A stretch of 64,000 nt of DNA, taken from assembly GCA_903813345.2 (NCBI GenBank), contig CAIIXF020000008.1, forward strand, positions 7,894,366 to 7,958,365. Direction: 5' to 3'. Of this stretch, positions 49,301 through 60,500 are shown piece by piece. Position numbers and translations under genes: made by a program. The notes beneath the pieces were generated by a model, which saw only the letters and a list, made by a program, of their open reading frames with translations, did no database searches and was not told the DNA's origin. Position 1 is the first letter of the stretch. Every line of letters begins with the position of its first letter. This DNA comes from Owenia fusiformis (Eukaryota; Annelida; Polychaeta; Sabellida; Oweniidae).

Positions 49301-51391
49301 GCCTTACATGTAGTTTGTTTAGGTTACATTTTCATCATGGATAGTAACAATTCAATTGTAAAGTCAAATCTAGTTAGATCTGCTATTCACAAGTTGTTGA
49401 TATATTTCGTGAGGATTTGAATTTATATCCAATTCTGTACGATGGCAACGACTATCAAACCCTTCAAACGAACAGAAGATTTTCCCATTGAACATCCAAC
49501 AGTCTTTCACAAAATCCATATTTCTAACAGTTTTCATCAACTTGACATTCTTTCCAGTGGCGTCCTCATGAATAGCAATACCAGATTTGGCAAGTTTCTT
49601 CCTGTTTTTGATCATAGATTGTCTGGAGTCATTGGTGTTGAATTTTACAATCAGTGCTCTCTTTCGACCAGGTACTTTTAGTCCAATTCTATGTGCCACA
49701 TCAATATCATTATTGGAAATATTTGCCTCTATACGCTGGGCAACTTCGAGAACTAATGCCTTGCAATCTTCATGTTCTGTTTCCTCTACTCCAGTTATTT
49801 TAACGTTACTTTTGCGTGAATATTGTTCATTCTTGTTTGCTTCTGCTTCAAGTTCTGTCAGACGTTTATTTAAACCAATAATTTCATCGTTGGCTTGTAT
49901 CAGATCAGATTCAAAGGAATCATTGATGTCTTTTAGTTGTCGTATAGATGCTTCAGTCTCAGAGAGTCTTTGATTGTACACTGCCATGGAGCTATTGATT
50001 GATTCTGGAATTAATTTATTTAGTGAGGTGCTGATTTGAGACTCTATACCTCTTATAATGTCACTTATATTTGTACTGGAGATTTCAGATGTATATTCAT
50101 TGTCTGTATTAATCTGTTGTTCTCTATTTACATGGTATTGTTGCTGTGGTAGTAACAGATCTGCTTTATATGATGTTGAGATCGGAAAGGAACTCATGGG
50201 TTGAGATACGGTATTGTCCAAACAATGTTGATGTGGAGATTCTGAGACAATTGAATGGAAACTTGCAGACATATTTTCCATGGATGGTACTGTGAATGTC
50301 ATATTGGCTGATGAGGCTGTTGATGATATCACACTAGTTGTAATGACTGATAAAAAGGTGGAAGACATTACAGGTAGACAGGGTTGAGACAGTCCTTGAT
50401 CTGCTTGTGTTGTTATTGTTGTTGCATACTGGGTAATTGGTGTTTGTATTAGCTGTGACATGATGTTAGGTTCAGTTGATCGCACTCAAAACAATAATCC
50501 TATTTCAGTGAAGTCAGTCAGGTAAGTCACACTGGCATATGAATAGTAAACTGGTAAATCCGATAAGTAGCTGATTAGTGTTACTAGAGTTGGTACATGT
50601 GCTCTGGTTTGACCTATGACCTGTGTCAGTTATAAGTCGAACACATAAAATGTGTTTTTTCTTCTCCAAATATCTTCTTATTCACAAGAAATATTCTGAT
50701 AATTCACATCTGTCTGTGATGTCTGTCTATTCATGAATGCTGTAGTATCCATATATTTGTCCAAATAATCCTAAATATCCTTTAATTTCACATAATAACA
50801 GGAGCAAAATAAGTGTGTCTGAACTCAGCTGTACTAATGTAATTTTATTAAATAAATCATTGTTCTTTTAGGTTCTATTGATCCATGGCATGCCCTCAGT
50901 ATTCTCCAAAATGAGACTGCAACAGAGACTGCCATCTATATCCAGGGGACTGCTCATTGTGCAAACATGCATGATGATGCCCCCAGAGACCTGCCAGCTT
51001 TAAGGCAGGCTAGAAAAGTGAGCAAAATGATCTATCAACTTGAAGAATAATTTTTCATTACTGAATTTTTGTATGAATTTCTTCATCCTTGTCTTTCCGA
51101 TCATTTCTCAGCCATTTGAGCCAGTAACAGAAGTTCTAAAATTCTTAATTTTCTAAATTACAATTTTGTACATCTAGTGTAATATACTTAATGAATCTAT
51201 ATCTTCTTGACATTTTGTTTTTAGTAGATATATCAACAAACACTACTATATGCTGCCATCTTTTCATTTGCTGTTCAGATATTTTCTATTTTTAAATCAA
51301 AGTCTTTATCTTTCAGGAGATCTCAGATCAAATAGGTGCCTGGTTGAAGGAAGCAAATAGAAAGAAGGATACAACATTGTATTTTGTATGA
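43336..51391 (+). CDS. Secreted S28 serine carboxypeptidase (thymus-specific serine protease / K12H4.7-like)
   Basis: 13 exons in phase: 43336-43402, 44150-44319, 44714-44825, 45044-45173, 45355-45478, 45840-45965, 46364-46520, 46696-46802, 47227-47371, 47695-47774, 48035-48137, 50872-51017, 51317-51391; product 513 aa, matching PRSS16-type proteins (about 510). Residues 1-22 are a signal peptide (FAFAILVALQIDLISGFG). The propeptide-like start is followed by YFTQPMDHFD, GGEGEISS and EHRFYGKS, all S28 landmarks. The nucleophile is Ser about 189 in CFGGSYPGALSAW, Asp is about 444 in NGSIDPWH and His is about 469 in GTAHCANM, so the triad is intact. Several Asn-X-Ser/Thr sites fit a lysosomal or secreted glycoprotein. 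S28 enzymes cleave after proline or remove C-terminal residues; the exact specificity is not inferable. Duplicated splice sites flank exons 7 and 8 (see findings). Confidence 0.93.
43485..43586. repeat. Near-perfect 100-bp hairpin in S28 intron 1
   Basis: AGAGTAGGGCTACTATTTTC followed by GAATACAGTC pairs with its complement at 43537-43586, with only a few mismatches and a 2-nt loop region between CAAACG and TTTTTGTG. Confidence 0.8.
44914..45014 (+). repeat. ATGTCACCAC-family repeat, copy 4
   Basis: Full short form: ATGTCACCACCAGAAGTAGT head, GACATATTGGTTGG, AAATGGCAGGTGGTGACA and a TTCATGCCTTG tail. It lies immediately upstream of S28 exon 4. Confidence 0.8.
46204..46376 (+). repeat. Duplicated S28 exon 7 acceptor region
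   Basis: About 52 bp ending in ACAGCTGTGTTTCTAYTCTT AGTGTGCATTAG occurs near 46190-46243 and again at 46322-46376. The second copy is the real acceptor (exon starts at 46364). Confidence 0.8.
46285..46320 (+). repeat. ATGTCACCAC-family repeat, copy 5 (head only)
   Basis: ATGTCACCACCAAAAGTGGT followed by GACATATTGTTAT, with a perfect head hairpin. It sits between two copies of the S28 exon 7 acceptor. Confidence 0.75.
46789..46852 (+). repeat. Duplicated S28 exon 8 donor
   Basis: A 32-bp direct repeat (AGATATCTATATGAGGTG then AGAACACCATTATG; second copy GGAACACC). The first copy holds the donor used at 46803. Confidence 0.85.
48155..48360. repeat. GAGAGGTGTTCC-family repeat
   Basis: Shares GAGAGGTGTTCCTTACATAG, GGTTCATTAGCATG and GGTCAATTGGACTTTGATCC with the element at 24952-25136, without visible terminal repeats. 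Confidence 0.5.
48499..48684. repeat. 93-bp tandem duplication
   Basis: Two copies in direct order (48499-48591 and 48592-48684), each starting GCTCACATATTTGTACGA and ending AAAAATGATG, roughly 90% identical. It lies in the S28 intron. Confidence 0.85.
48841..50520 (-). mobile_element. ORF1-only non-LTR retroelement, approximate extent
   Basis: The extent is inferred from the ORF1-like frame plus its 3' flank. Reading on the minus strand, about 525 nt of AT-rich untranslated sequence follows the stop and ends in AATAAATTGAATTGAATTG near 48845-48865, a short-period tail typical of CR1/L2-like elements. A similar tail occurs near 62425. The 5' limit is uncertain. No ORF2 is present, so the copy is either internally deleted or a non-autonomous ORF1-only form. 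Confidence 0.5.
49370..50461 (-). mobile_element. LINE ORF1p-like gene in an S28 intron
   Basis: A 363-aa frame from the ATG at 50461 (a longer frame would need a GTG start). A Ser/Thr/Gln-rich N-terminus is followed by a coiled coil (about residues 165-210; KDINDSFESDLIQANDEI) and then an RRM-like block with SNVKITGVEE, DVAHRIG and ALIVKFNTNDSRQSMI. The tail ends in a C-terminal ORF1p-like segment with NGKIFCSFEG. This is the ORF1 protein layout of L1/CR1/L2-type non-LTR elements, an RNA-binding chaperone. No reverse transcriptase frame follows. On the minus strand the element appears to end near 48845 in an AATTG-repeat tail. It lies antisense inside the intron 48138-50871. Confidence 0.75.
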
Positions 51392-51725
51392 GTTTCCCAC
51401 CTCCACACCCTGGAGTCCACCGTCACATCTCACACAAAATCATCGCAAGCTCAAAGACTTGTATTAACGATAAATCTTAAAGCAAGCTGGGTTAAAGGAA
51501 AATTGCTCAAGTTGCTCGGTGCAAAGACACAAAATATTTTAAACGATTCAAGATAAAAATTATAAGGCCCCACCTCTGCTCTGCTGAGAGTTTTCAAGAA
51601 TCGAGATACAGTTCGTAAGGTACATACTTGAATTTTATCAACAATGAAAACAGAACATTCACTAACATGATACATATTTAGAAATGCCTATACATTTTAA
51701 AGATAGAAAAGCCCAAGTTATCTCA

Positions 51726-51731
51726 AATAAA
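51726..51731 (+). terminator. S28 protease polyadenylation signal
   Basis: AATAAA, 335 nt after the stop codon. Confidence 0.5.
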
Positions 51732-52390
51732 TACAGAGATAAAGTTTGTTTAAGCAGCTGCTTTAAACCAACTACTTGTGTTATTTTAAGTAGGCATTCC
51801 TTAAATACCAAAACAATGTAAATAAGTTTAGAATAAGCTTGTTTAGTTTTAATTTGTTTTTATTTAAATGTTGACATTGTAGTTAATACAGACACAAAAA
51901 CATGACATGTATTTTACTAATATAAAACCTTGACAATTTAATTGTCTATTTATATTGCCTGATGGCAAAAATATAAATAGACAATTAATATGAATTAGGG
52001 ACTTTTCTTGAAAATATCATAATTTTAAATTTCTTTTGTCTTTCAAGTTACTTTGGATCAGAATAGTAACTTTAATGGTTTCTTAAAATACAATTTTCTT
52101 AAAATACAATTGAATTTCACAAATCATTTTTTATGGTATTTTTAAAATGGTCATCCAGCAATACACAAACACACACACACATACAATAAAGCTGGTATGA
52201 TTCACAAATGTTGCAGCCCTTTCATTTTTTGAATGTGTCAGGCAGTGAACTACATACAAAGCAAAATCTGCCCACTGTTTTTTCAAAAGTACCCATTTTA
52301 TGTATGTTTTTACTGTAAATTACATGTTTTTGTCTGCTGTTATTGGGTGTTTGCCACCCATACCTGGTTCCCATGAATCTACTGTTAACT

Positions 52391-52680
52391 TGGTAGAACC
52401 CTTATAAAGTGGAACCCATACAATAAAGTGGTTAAACCACTACATTAAAATGGTCAAACCCGTACAATAAAGTGGTTAAACCGTTACATTAAAATAATCA
52501 AACCTGCACAATAAAGTGGTCGACCCCGCATAATAAAGCTGGTTGAACCTGCACAATAAAGCTAGTTGAACCTGCTCAATAAAGCTGGTTGAACCTGCAC
52601 AATAAAGCTGGTTGAACCCGCACAGTGAAGCTGATTGAACCTGCACAATAAAGCTGGAAGAACTCGCACAATTAAGTTCA
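52391..52680. repeat. About 23-bp minisatellite with a repeated AATAAA
   Basis: Roughly a dozen units of the form CACAATAAAGCTGGTTGAAC with CTG/CCG variants. At least eight contain AATAAA. It starts about 1 kb downstream of the S28 stop. Confidence 0.8.
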
Positions 52681-54242
52681 TATATCCATTTCAACCAATT
52701 ATGTAATATCTACATCAATATGAGTGTTGTTTAAATTTTTACAAACAATAATTATTCAATAATTACACAACTTTGAATGGCAATGTAGTAGATATCATTT
52801 TATACATGCACTTGGGTCAGTGCTTTTGCTTTATACGTATTATGTATACTTTAGGCAGGATATATTTTTACAGAAAATAAACATCAAGACATTGATTTTA
52901 CTTACAGAATTGTTACGTGATTGTTTCATTTATATAACTGCTAGTTATTTAACGGTTCTCTATTTGATAAGTAGGCCAGTGAATACTGTACAAGTGGTAA
53001 TTTTGCCTAATTGTTTAATTTGCCTATTGCCTAAGTTTTGCCAGGTTCAGAAAATTGTAAGATATACTATTTTTATAATGTTCCAATGGGAAGTTTGTTG
53101 TCATTAGGTAAATTAACCACTCAGATTAAATATCACTTCTATATAGTATTGCCTGATGTTTCATGACATGTGACACAGTTCTGACCAATCACATAATTGC
53201 AAGCTTGACAAGGTTATGATAATATGGAATATTGCACATATATTGTACAAGTCATTAGTCAAGCAACATTATCATGTTTTCACTCAAAAATGACACGGCA
53301 GTCAAGATAACTGCACTAATTATGTGTCGTATCAGTTTGATTCTTGTATATTTCTCCCGCTTTCAATTAAAAAAAGCTCATTTACTTTTGGCATCCCCTG
53401 AAGTAAGTTCCCTATAAATCATTTATAACTTCACCTGTTCTTTGATTATATCATAGAAGTTTTTGTAATCAATCATAACAATACTGTCAATAGGGATCAC
53501 AGTCACGTAAGGTATATTATAAATATTGATAAGTACATGTATATTTGGAAACTGGAGAAAGTCTATCTTTATCGAGTATAGTTCATGTTTGGAAGAAATA
53601 ATAGGGTCAACATGTGTTGCATATTGATGCCTTATTTCCATAGCAAAATAAGAACAGTAGTTTTGTCATCAAGTATTCATTAAACCATTGAACTTGGCTT
53701 GATCCAGCATATATCAATATCCATTCATGGATAAGAATCATATCACTCATAAATCAGAGGATAACCTCTATTTATCTTTTGGCAATATCTGCATTCTTAA
53801 CAAATATAGCATGAAAAGTTCATGTGTTACCCATTTACATGTCAATAATAGATATTTCAAGTAAATCATGTCTTCCATTGCTATATCAAAGAAACAGGGA
53901 TAATTCCCGAAGGCAATGATTGTTTCAAACAAAGTTTTTCACAAAATCCCCTTTGTAAAATTCCTTTGTATAAATTCCTTCATATCAGTTTTATAAGGTG
54001 ACATGATTTACTGGAGTGGTATATTCTAAAATGCTGCTGTAAAACATGAAAAGCCAACCAATCCTGAAAGAAGAACAAACAGCATTTTAAGCATTAACAC
54101 TTGGCATTAACCATTATCATGGTTTCATGTAACAGCCCCTTTGATGATCAATCTTAAGCGGAACAATTTCGTCTTAAAGGTAATTAGCTTAGACAGATTT
54201 TCCTGTGGAGTATTTGTTTATCAGGTGCTATGTTTTAAACTG

Positions 54243-54703
54243 CTACGTTTTCGAGGTCAGGTGAGATGAACTTGGCTCTTGAAGTAAAGATCCCGCAAAT
54301 GGCAGTTCCTGTTCATAAAGTGGCGCATTATGAATCACAATTTGTTCAATTCTCTCCGGAGAAAACACTTGAGGAGGTATTTCTCCTCTTGATAGCTGCC
54401 TCCTCAGCACACGCTGATGTCTTGGATTATTTGGATTTAAATTTCTAGGTGGTGTGTCATGAGTGTTATTCACTGCGGGGGCCTCTTGTAAAACTATTAT
54501 GGGATGTTGATTTCTTGTATCCTCAGTTGGAGGAGGTTGCTCTATGGTGGCTGATTCGGTGTTTGTGTTGTTCACAACTTGGTTTTGATTGATAAGATTG
54601 TTCGTGGAATCACTACCAGATTGTAGCACTGCAATATTGGAAGAATTGGCATCGTTTTCAGGAGTCTCTGTTTTGTAATTTTTTCTTTTGCTGTAATACT
54701 CAT
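54243..54703 (-). CDS. Last exon of an unidentified minus-strand gene
   Basis: On the minus strand an acceptor (TTGTATATTTTCAG) at 54704 opens a frame of about 153 codons ending in TAG at 54243. It enters in phase 1, so an upstream exon is required. The frame also reads about 20 codons further back through the acceptor to a GTG, and I see no ATG start there. The peptide is polar and low-complexity: DEYYSKRKNY, then Asn/Thr/Ser/Pro-rich stretches and NNPRHQRVLRRQLSRGEIPP. This resembles a disordered cytoplasmic tail. No domain is recognised, and I found no upstream exons between 54.8 and 64 kb. It may be a real terminal exon or a chance open frame. Confidence 0.35.
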
Positions 54704-54966
54704 CTGAAAATATACAATTTTCAATAATTAAACAACTTTTAGCTCTTCTTTTCTCCTTTGGCACTTTTGCTATATTTATTCATAGTTTTACAGTGTAGCT
54801 CAGTAAGTTATTATCACAGTTGTGCATAATAAGTAATTAGCTCAGCGACTATATGGATAGAAAACAGAAGGAACATTTACATTGGACAAGATTCCAAAAT
54901 ACACTAAAACTACATGTTGACCATTATATGTTTGGTTATACAGTATAGGTTTTACAATTTTTTCGC

Positions 54967-55096
54967 GAATGCAACCTTCGGCTTCGGCTACTGGATTAAC
55001 CTTCTACTTTATGGGCACTAATATTCCATTCATATTTATATTTAAATGGGTTGGTTAGGAAATACTAGGTTAATCCAGTAGCCGAGAGTTGCATTC
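54967..55096. repeat. MITE-like inverted repeat
   Basis: GAATGCAAC and GGCTACTGGATTAACCT on the left (54967-55001) face the complementary sequence at 55067-55096. The left arm has an extra CTTCGG. Confidence 0.75.
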
Positions 55097-55842
55097 ACAA
55101 ATACAAGCCAAATTTTCAGAAGTTGCATATTTCATTCCATCATGTCACAATGACCAATTAGAAAGTCCTTGTATTTTGCTTCTTTATTTTGCCCATGATA
55201 TGCATAATACAATCTACATTATTGGTTAAACATGATGATTAATATGGTGAAACTGTTCACTTGTGCTATTTATTTTACTGAGGATTCCTAGAATTTACTG
55301 TTCTTTGATATGTAATTCTACTCAACACTAAAGAAGAAGATTACAGGAGAGTCATATATTACCAGGATGTCACCAAAATAGATTTCGGAATCTGGAAAAG
55401 TTCAAGAAATTGAAAACGTTGCTCCTAATAAAATTGTTAGGGATTATTGAAATATAGGAGCATTGAATATGTATGCATATGTATGTGCTAAAGGGAAAGT
55501 ATCAAAAATGGTTACAGAACATAGCAAGAAAAAGAAAACATAATAGTACACCAGTCATAATGAAAACAAAGCCCAACTATCCCAAACCAAGATCTTACGT
55601 GAAAAAAGTGTCTAATCCTTCCTCCCCCATCATTCAAGTGCCATAATCACAATTCAAGTCCATAACTAATTGGGACATTTCATTCATACTGAAGTCATTA
55701 CAATGAATTAAAAATTGATAGCCAGTACTCATAACATCAAAAACTATTTGTTTGAATAATTCATTTTCAGGCTTCCAAATAGCACATACTATTGCACATT
55801 TCTTATCTTTTAATCACATTTTGAACGTGCTATATTATCAGC

Positions 55843-56150
55843 TTGTGCTGCTGGTGGGTGCCACATAAATCTTGTCAATTCATTTCCTGGAAAAGTCTAG
55901 TTCTTAGATCTGATTAGGTTTTGTGCATGTTGGGTAAGAGGAGGGAAAGCCCCAGAGCTTTAGCGATGACTGACATAATACACCATTTTTGTTTATCGAT
56001 TTGAACCAATCAGAGGTGTATGTCATCTCAATACAGGTTTACATCATAAGCGTATGTCATCTTTGAACTCTGGTGTTAATCCCCCTCTTATGTTGGGTAA
56101 ATTAATTTGGCAGCCATTTTGAAACAGTGTGTCATGATTGTTATGCTATG
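55843..56150. repeat. Dispersed repeat hosting the 156-bp MITE
   Basis: Shares CCACATAAATCTT, ATCTGATTAGGTTTTGTGCA, TGTTGGGTAAATTA and GGCAGCCATTTTG with 33240-33412. Confidence 0.7.
55935..56090. mobile_element. 156-bp MITE with target duplication and visible empty site
   Basis: Diverged terminal inverted repeats of about 35 bp start TAAGAGG (with CCCCAGAGC / ACACCAGAG inside). They are flanked by TGTTGGG at 55928-55934 and 56091-56097. The host repeat without the insert is at 33240-33412. Confidence 0.75.
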
Positions 56151-57216
56151 GTATTCGTTTTGTCACTGAATGCTGTTTGGTCAGGGAGAAGAGGTTGGGA
56201 ATTTCATTGCTATAAATGTGTGAAAACTATAACAGCTAGTTTCTTCTCAATTAGAGCTTACTAAATCATAAATATAGACATTTCATATTTACAAAGTGGA
56301 AATCAATATGAAATCGTGCCTAAATTCTCTACGGAAATCCCTGATAAAGAGTATTTGATTAGCTTTCATTAGATACATTATGATTTACAAAGCGATCTTA
56401 TGTCAAAGAATTGTATTTCATATCTTCTTGTGTTCCTATTCATTCTTAATCATTACATATTTCATGAATTGTATCTTCATTCTTCTCATTGATGGCTTCA
56501 ATTGTACATCCTTTTCGCAAGTGAACAACAAAGATGCAATTATTGTAGTTAAACAGAAGAAATATTAGGCTTGCAATCGAGGGATTATTCAGTGTAACGA
56601 GTAGAGAAAACATTATACTGAAAATGTCAACATTATGTTATTTACACAGACACTGTCCATTATAAGATTAATTTCTCCTGTGTTTTACACATTTCCATGA
56701 TTTCTACATCCAAGGGTATATTATCTTGTTACAATTATTAAACATCACATCATTCGGTCTGCTAAAGCCTAAATTCTGGCTAGTATAACATTGTACATGT
56801 TAATAATAATGAATGCAATGTACTATGAGGTAATGCCATAATTTGGAGATAGAAATGGCCTAATCAATTATAAAACACCAAGAACACCTATAGAGTCAGA
56901 GCGTAGCCTTTCTGACTTTGCATCTCCAGTAGAAGACGTTGTCGACTTTAAAAATAAATAATTCTTTCTATAATCGAGATTCTAACATGATATGTGATGT
57001 CACAATAACGAGAACAATTGATTTATTGGTCTATATTGGGGTATGTATGACCTGTAAATTTCAATATAGACCAAAAAACACCAACCAGCTCAAAAATGTG
57101 ACGTCAGTTACATTATTGATATTTTTGCAAACTATTTAGCCAAAGCAGATTTTTTCAGATTGAAAATAATCAAATCGGAAGAAACTTAGGTTTGTATCAT
57201 GTTAGAATCGTAACAA

Positions 57217-58213
57217 AGACCGAGATCCTATGATTTATGGCAAATATATGACCTCAATTTGTATTCTGCCCATTGCCAAAAACCTCAATCGCTACGCGAT
57301 TTTGGTCTTTTAAAGGCCCCATATAAAGTTTAAACCACTTTGGCTTATATTGTAGTCTTACCCAATGTTATCAAAGTGTGATATGTGAAACTTTTTTTTT
57401 AATTTCAGAAAGTGGTTTTTGATAGACTTTTTGTTCCAAAATTTGTGAATTTATTTAAAACCAACTTTTAGAGGTCACTCATATCTTTTAATTAGCCACA
57501 ATTCATACCAATGCATAGCATTCATCCTCCCATGTTTTTTGCCGAAAAAATTAAGAAAATCAGTTCATAAATAAGCAAGAAATGAACTTATCAGTGCATG
57601 AAAATGGTTCTGAGAAAAATGCATTTCAAAATTTTAGTTCTCATAGAAACCAATGGTACAATGACATCTAAAACATAATTTATTCTTCCTTTTAACCTGG
57701 TTATACAATCAACATTGTTTTTTTATAAAAGTCTAACATATTTAGAAAAGATTGACATCGAAAAAAAAATTTCAATTTTTTTCAAAAAGTTTTTGGTACC
57801 TTAGTGACATCACTAATGTTTCAAAATATTTTTGATATGCTAAAACATTGAAGTGGCCCATTAAATATGGCATTTTACTATTGAAATAGTGTGTCCTTTG
57901 TTCAATCTTTGCATTGGTGTTAAAAATATAATCTTTTTTTAAATGCATTAAGAAATATTTGATGATTAAGAAATTTAAACTTTTTTTGAAAAATGGCGGG
58001 AAATTTGAATATTTGAGAAATGAAATGCTCACAACCTTTTTTTCAGAAAATTTTTTTTGTTCAAAAATCTCTAAAATCACTTTTTAAGTCCTCACAAATA
58101 GTAAATTAGTGATAAAAAAATATTTTCAAACTTTAGACGGGGACTTTAACAATGAACAGAATAAAATTTTTGGTCATATATTGCGCCATAAATCATAGAA
58201 TCTCGGTCTTTAT
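57217..58213. mobile_element. 1-kb non-autonomous element with long terminal inverted repeats
   Basis: The left end AAAGACCGAGATCCTATGAT (TTATGGCAAATATATGACC) pairs with the right end at about 58173-58213 (GGTCATATATTGCGCC ... ATCTCGGTCTTT). The match extends about 100 bp inward (GGCCCCATATAAAGTTT against AAACTTTAGACGGGGAC). No coding potential. Confidence 0.75.
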
Positions 58214-59929
58214 TCCTTAAATAACAAAATAACTGAATAATCAGTGTTTGAGTCACTGTACTGTTATCTGTCTATATATAGCTGACATTAATTACATATT
58301 TAAACTACCACAAAAGATACTTTTGAAGACAAGATAGTAAGTATCAATTCAAATCATAGAATCATTTGATATACTCAAAGATTAGTATGGTATTGACTAT
58401 TGATTATTTTTGCCAAGGTACAACATTCACATAAACCAGTTTTGTCTCATAATGAAAAGACATGAGATACAAAACATTGATGGCTGTCAAAAATATTATT
58501 TAATGATCCTGTTCCCCTAAAAACAACACCACTAATATATTTAAAGATGTCTAACTAAAAAGCTTGGAAGAATCAAAAATTAATGGCATCACAAAATGAT
58601 ATGGCATTTATAAGTCTACACCAATGTTATTTATTACATTTTTATCTTGCGTGACCCCTAAAGGCGGATGTTTTAATACTTGATGTAAACAAAAACACAA
58701 ATAAGATAATGGAAATCTGAAATTGAAATCCATGGAAAAACCAAATGGCAATATAGAAGGACTATAGGAAAGACATAGAACAACATAAAATGAGCTGAGC
58801 AATATTAAAACAGGGGGATAAAAGTCATATCTAATGATCTAGAATTGAGTTATTATAAATTAGAAGTGCTTAGTTATTATCAATTGCATGGAGATTTCTG
58901 CGATCCGTTGAGAGTATATATTATGGGGAACAGAATTAATCATGTTGAGAAATGAGAAAAGGAACAACCTAATCCAAAGATTTCCCCTTAGTGTTAGTCA
59001 TTTCACACTTCCAAGGATAATTTGAATAAACTGCCTGATTTCTGACATTTTTATACATTTGAGAATGCTGGCTTCTCATACACTGGCTTTACTTCTGTTT
59101 TATTTTTCCCATTTTTCCTTGTGTCTTTGGGTAGAAAATTGATGGTTAAGGTTGTGGCATTTAACTCAAAGGGAAGGGGAGATATCTATTGCAGCATGAA
59201 AGTGAGATACAATGTCATAAATATGCGATTTACTTGATGGAAAAGTCATACTTGTGATGTAAAGCTGAAGCCTGTCACCCAATGAAAAATAGCTGCATAA
59301 AATGAAATGTCAAGTTACTCCGATGTTGTCTTTCCATGAAATGAGCGAAACAAAGAGCTTACTTATTAGGTCCCATTGATTAGATCCTGAAGACATCAAT
59401 TTTTTAAAATCCATGGTCTAAATAGAGAACATATTTAAGCTTTGGTTTTAGAAATATAAGAAATATCTTGTGAGTTCTTGTGTTGTTAATGTGGCTGTTC
59501 ATAAAACATGGTAGACTCTGATACAAGAGAAGAAGAATATAGAGTAGGAGAATATTTTATGGGTTTAGGTGTCTCAGAATGATTCTATTGTTAAGTTCCA
59601 AGCAGCAATGACTATTGTACTTTCGTTTATTAGCTCTCAAGGGTTATATTTGAAGACCAATATTATTTGGGATATGAAAGTGAGGTTATGTGTATAGTAT
59701 CATGATTATCTGCTTCAGTGGGTTTAATTTGGAATATGGGCATTCTTGCATGGCCTAAAAACAATAAGAGCGATTCTGAGATCTTACCATGATTTACCAT
59801 TTGTGATTAGGGTCATACGTATGTATGTATGTCAATGGAGGCACAAATGTTTATCTCAATCTTTTCTCTCTAATTTGTCATTTGTTTTCTTGCATTCTAT
59901 TACTTTTAAAGGAATGCTATGTAGAAATG

Positions 59930-60500
59930 TAGATGATAATTTTATTTGTATTTGTGACACGGGTTCGGATCGAAAGATTTGTCCGTGTGGTGGAACATGC
60001 TATTTTGCATCAAAAATAATGTTTAAATTTTTGTCTACTGTGTGAAATACATTAAGATTCCTAATATATCTCTTACAACTACACTATAATAGAGGAGTAC
60101 ATGTATTTCACATTCGAAACTACTCTCCCACAGCAGACAAAAAATGAAGCATTATTTTTTTTATAAAACAATTTATAAAGACCCAATACATCTATATCTC
60201 ACTCATACCTTCAGAGTTACATTGAAAACATATGTAAATGTTATCATGTCACTATATTGTGCCATTAGAAAGTAAAAAAAGAAATGGTACATTTTAGAGT
60301 ATGACACTCTGGCACTGTTTTACTCCTAGCATTATTATGCGTTAAAACACATTGCAAGGGGTAGGTTATTTTCTTTAGTATAACGAAACATGACTAAAAA
60401 AATAATTGTGAAGTTTCCTTAGTGTTTTTATGAAAAATAGCATGCTCCACCACAGTGGACAAATCTTTTAATCCCAACCTGCGTGTGAAGATCTCCCACA
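59930..60500. repeat. Nested inverted repeats
   Basis: AAAGATTTGTCCGTGTGGTG and GAACATGCTATTTTGCAT at about 59972-60010 face the complementary sequence at about 60425-60475. An inner pair (AATAATGTTTAAATTTTTGT, CTACTGTG) lies at 60015-60040 against 60130-60165. Confidence 0.6.

Larger units (their letters stand above)
51392..54242. other. S28 3' region and gene-free DNA
   Basis: Contains the S28 3' untranslated region, a short CA repeat near 52166-52182 and the AATAAA minisatellite. Nothing recognisable from 52.7 to 54.2 kb. Confidence 0.5.

Noticed and set aside
57772-58080. 102-aa minus-strand frame
   Set aside because: Lies inside the AT-rich body of a non-coding inverted-repeat element; Lys/Phe-rich from base composition.
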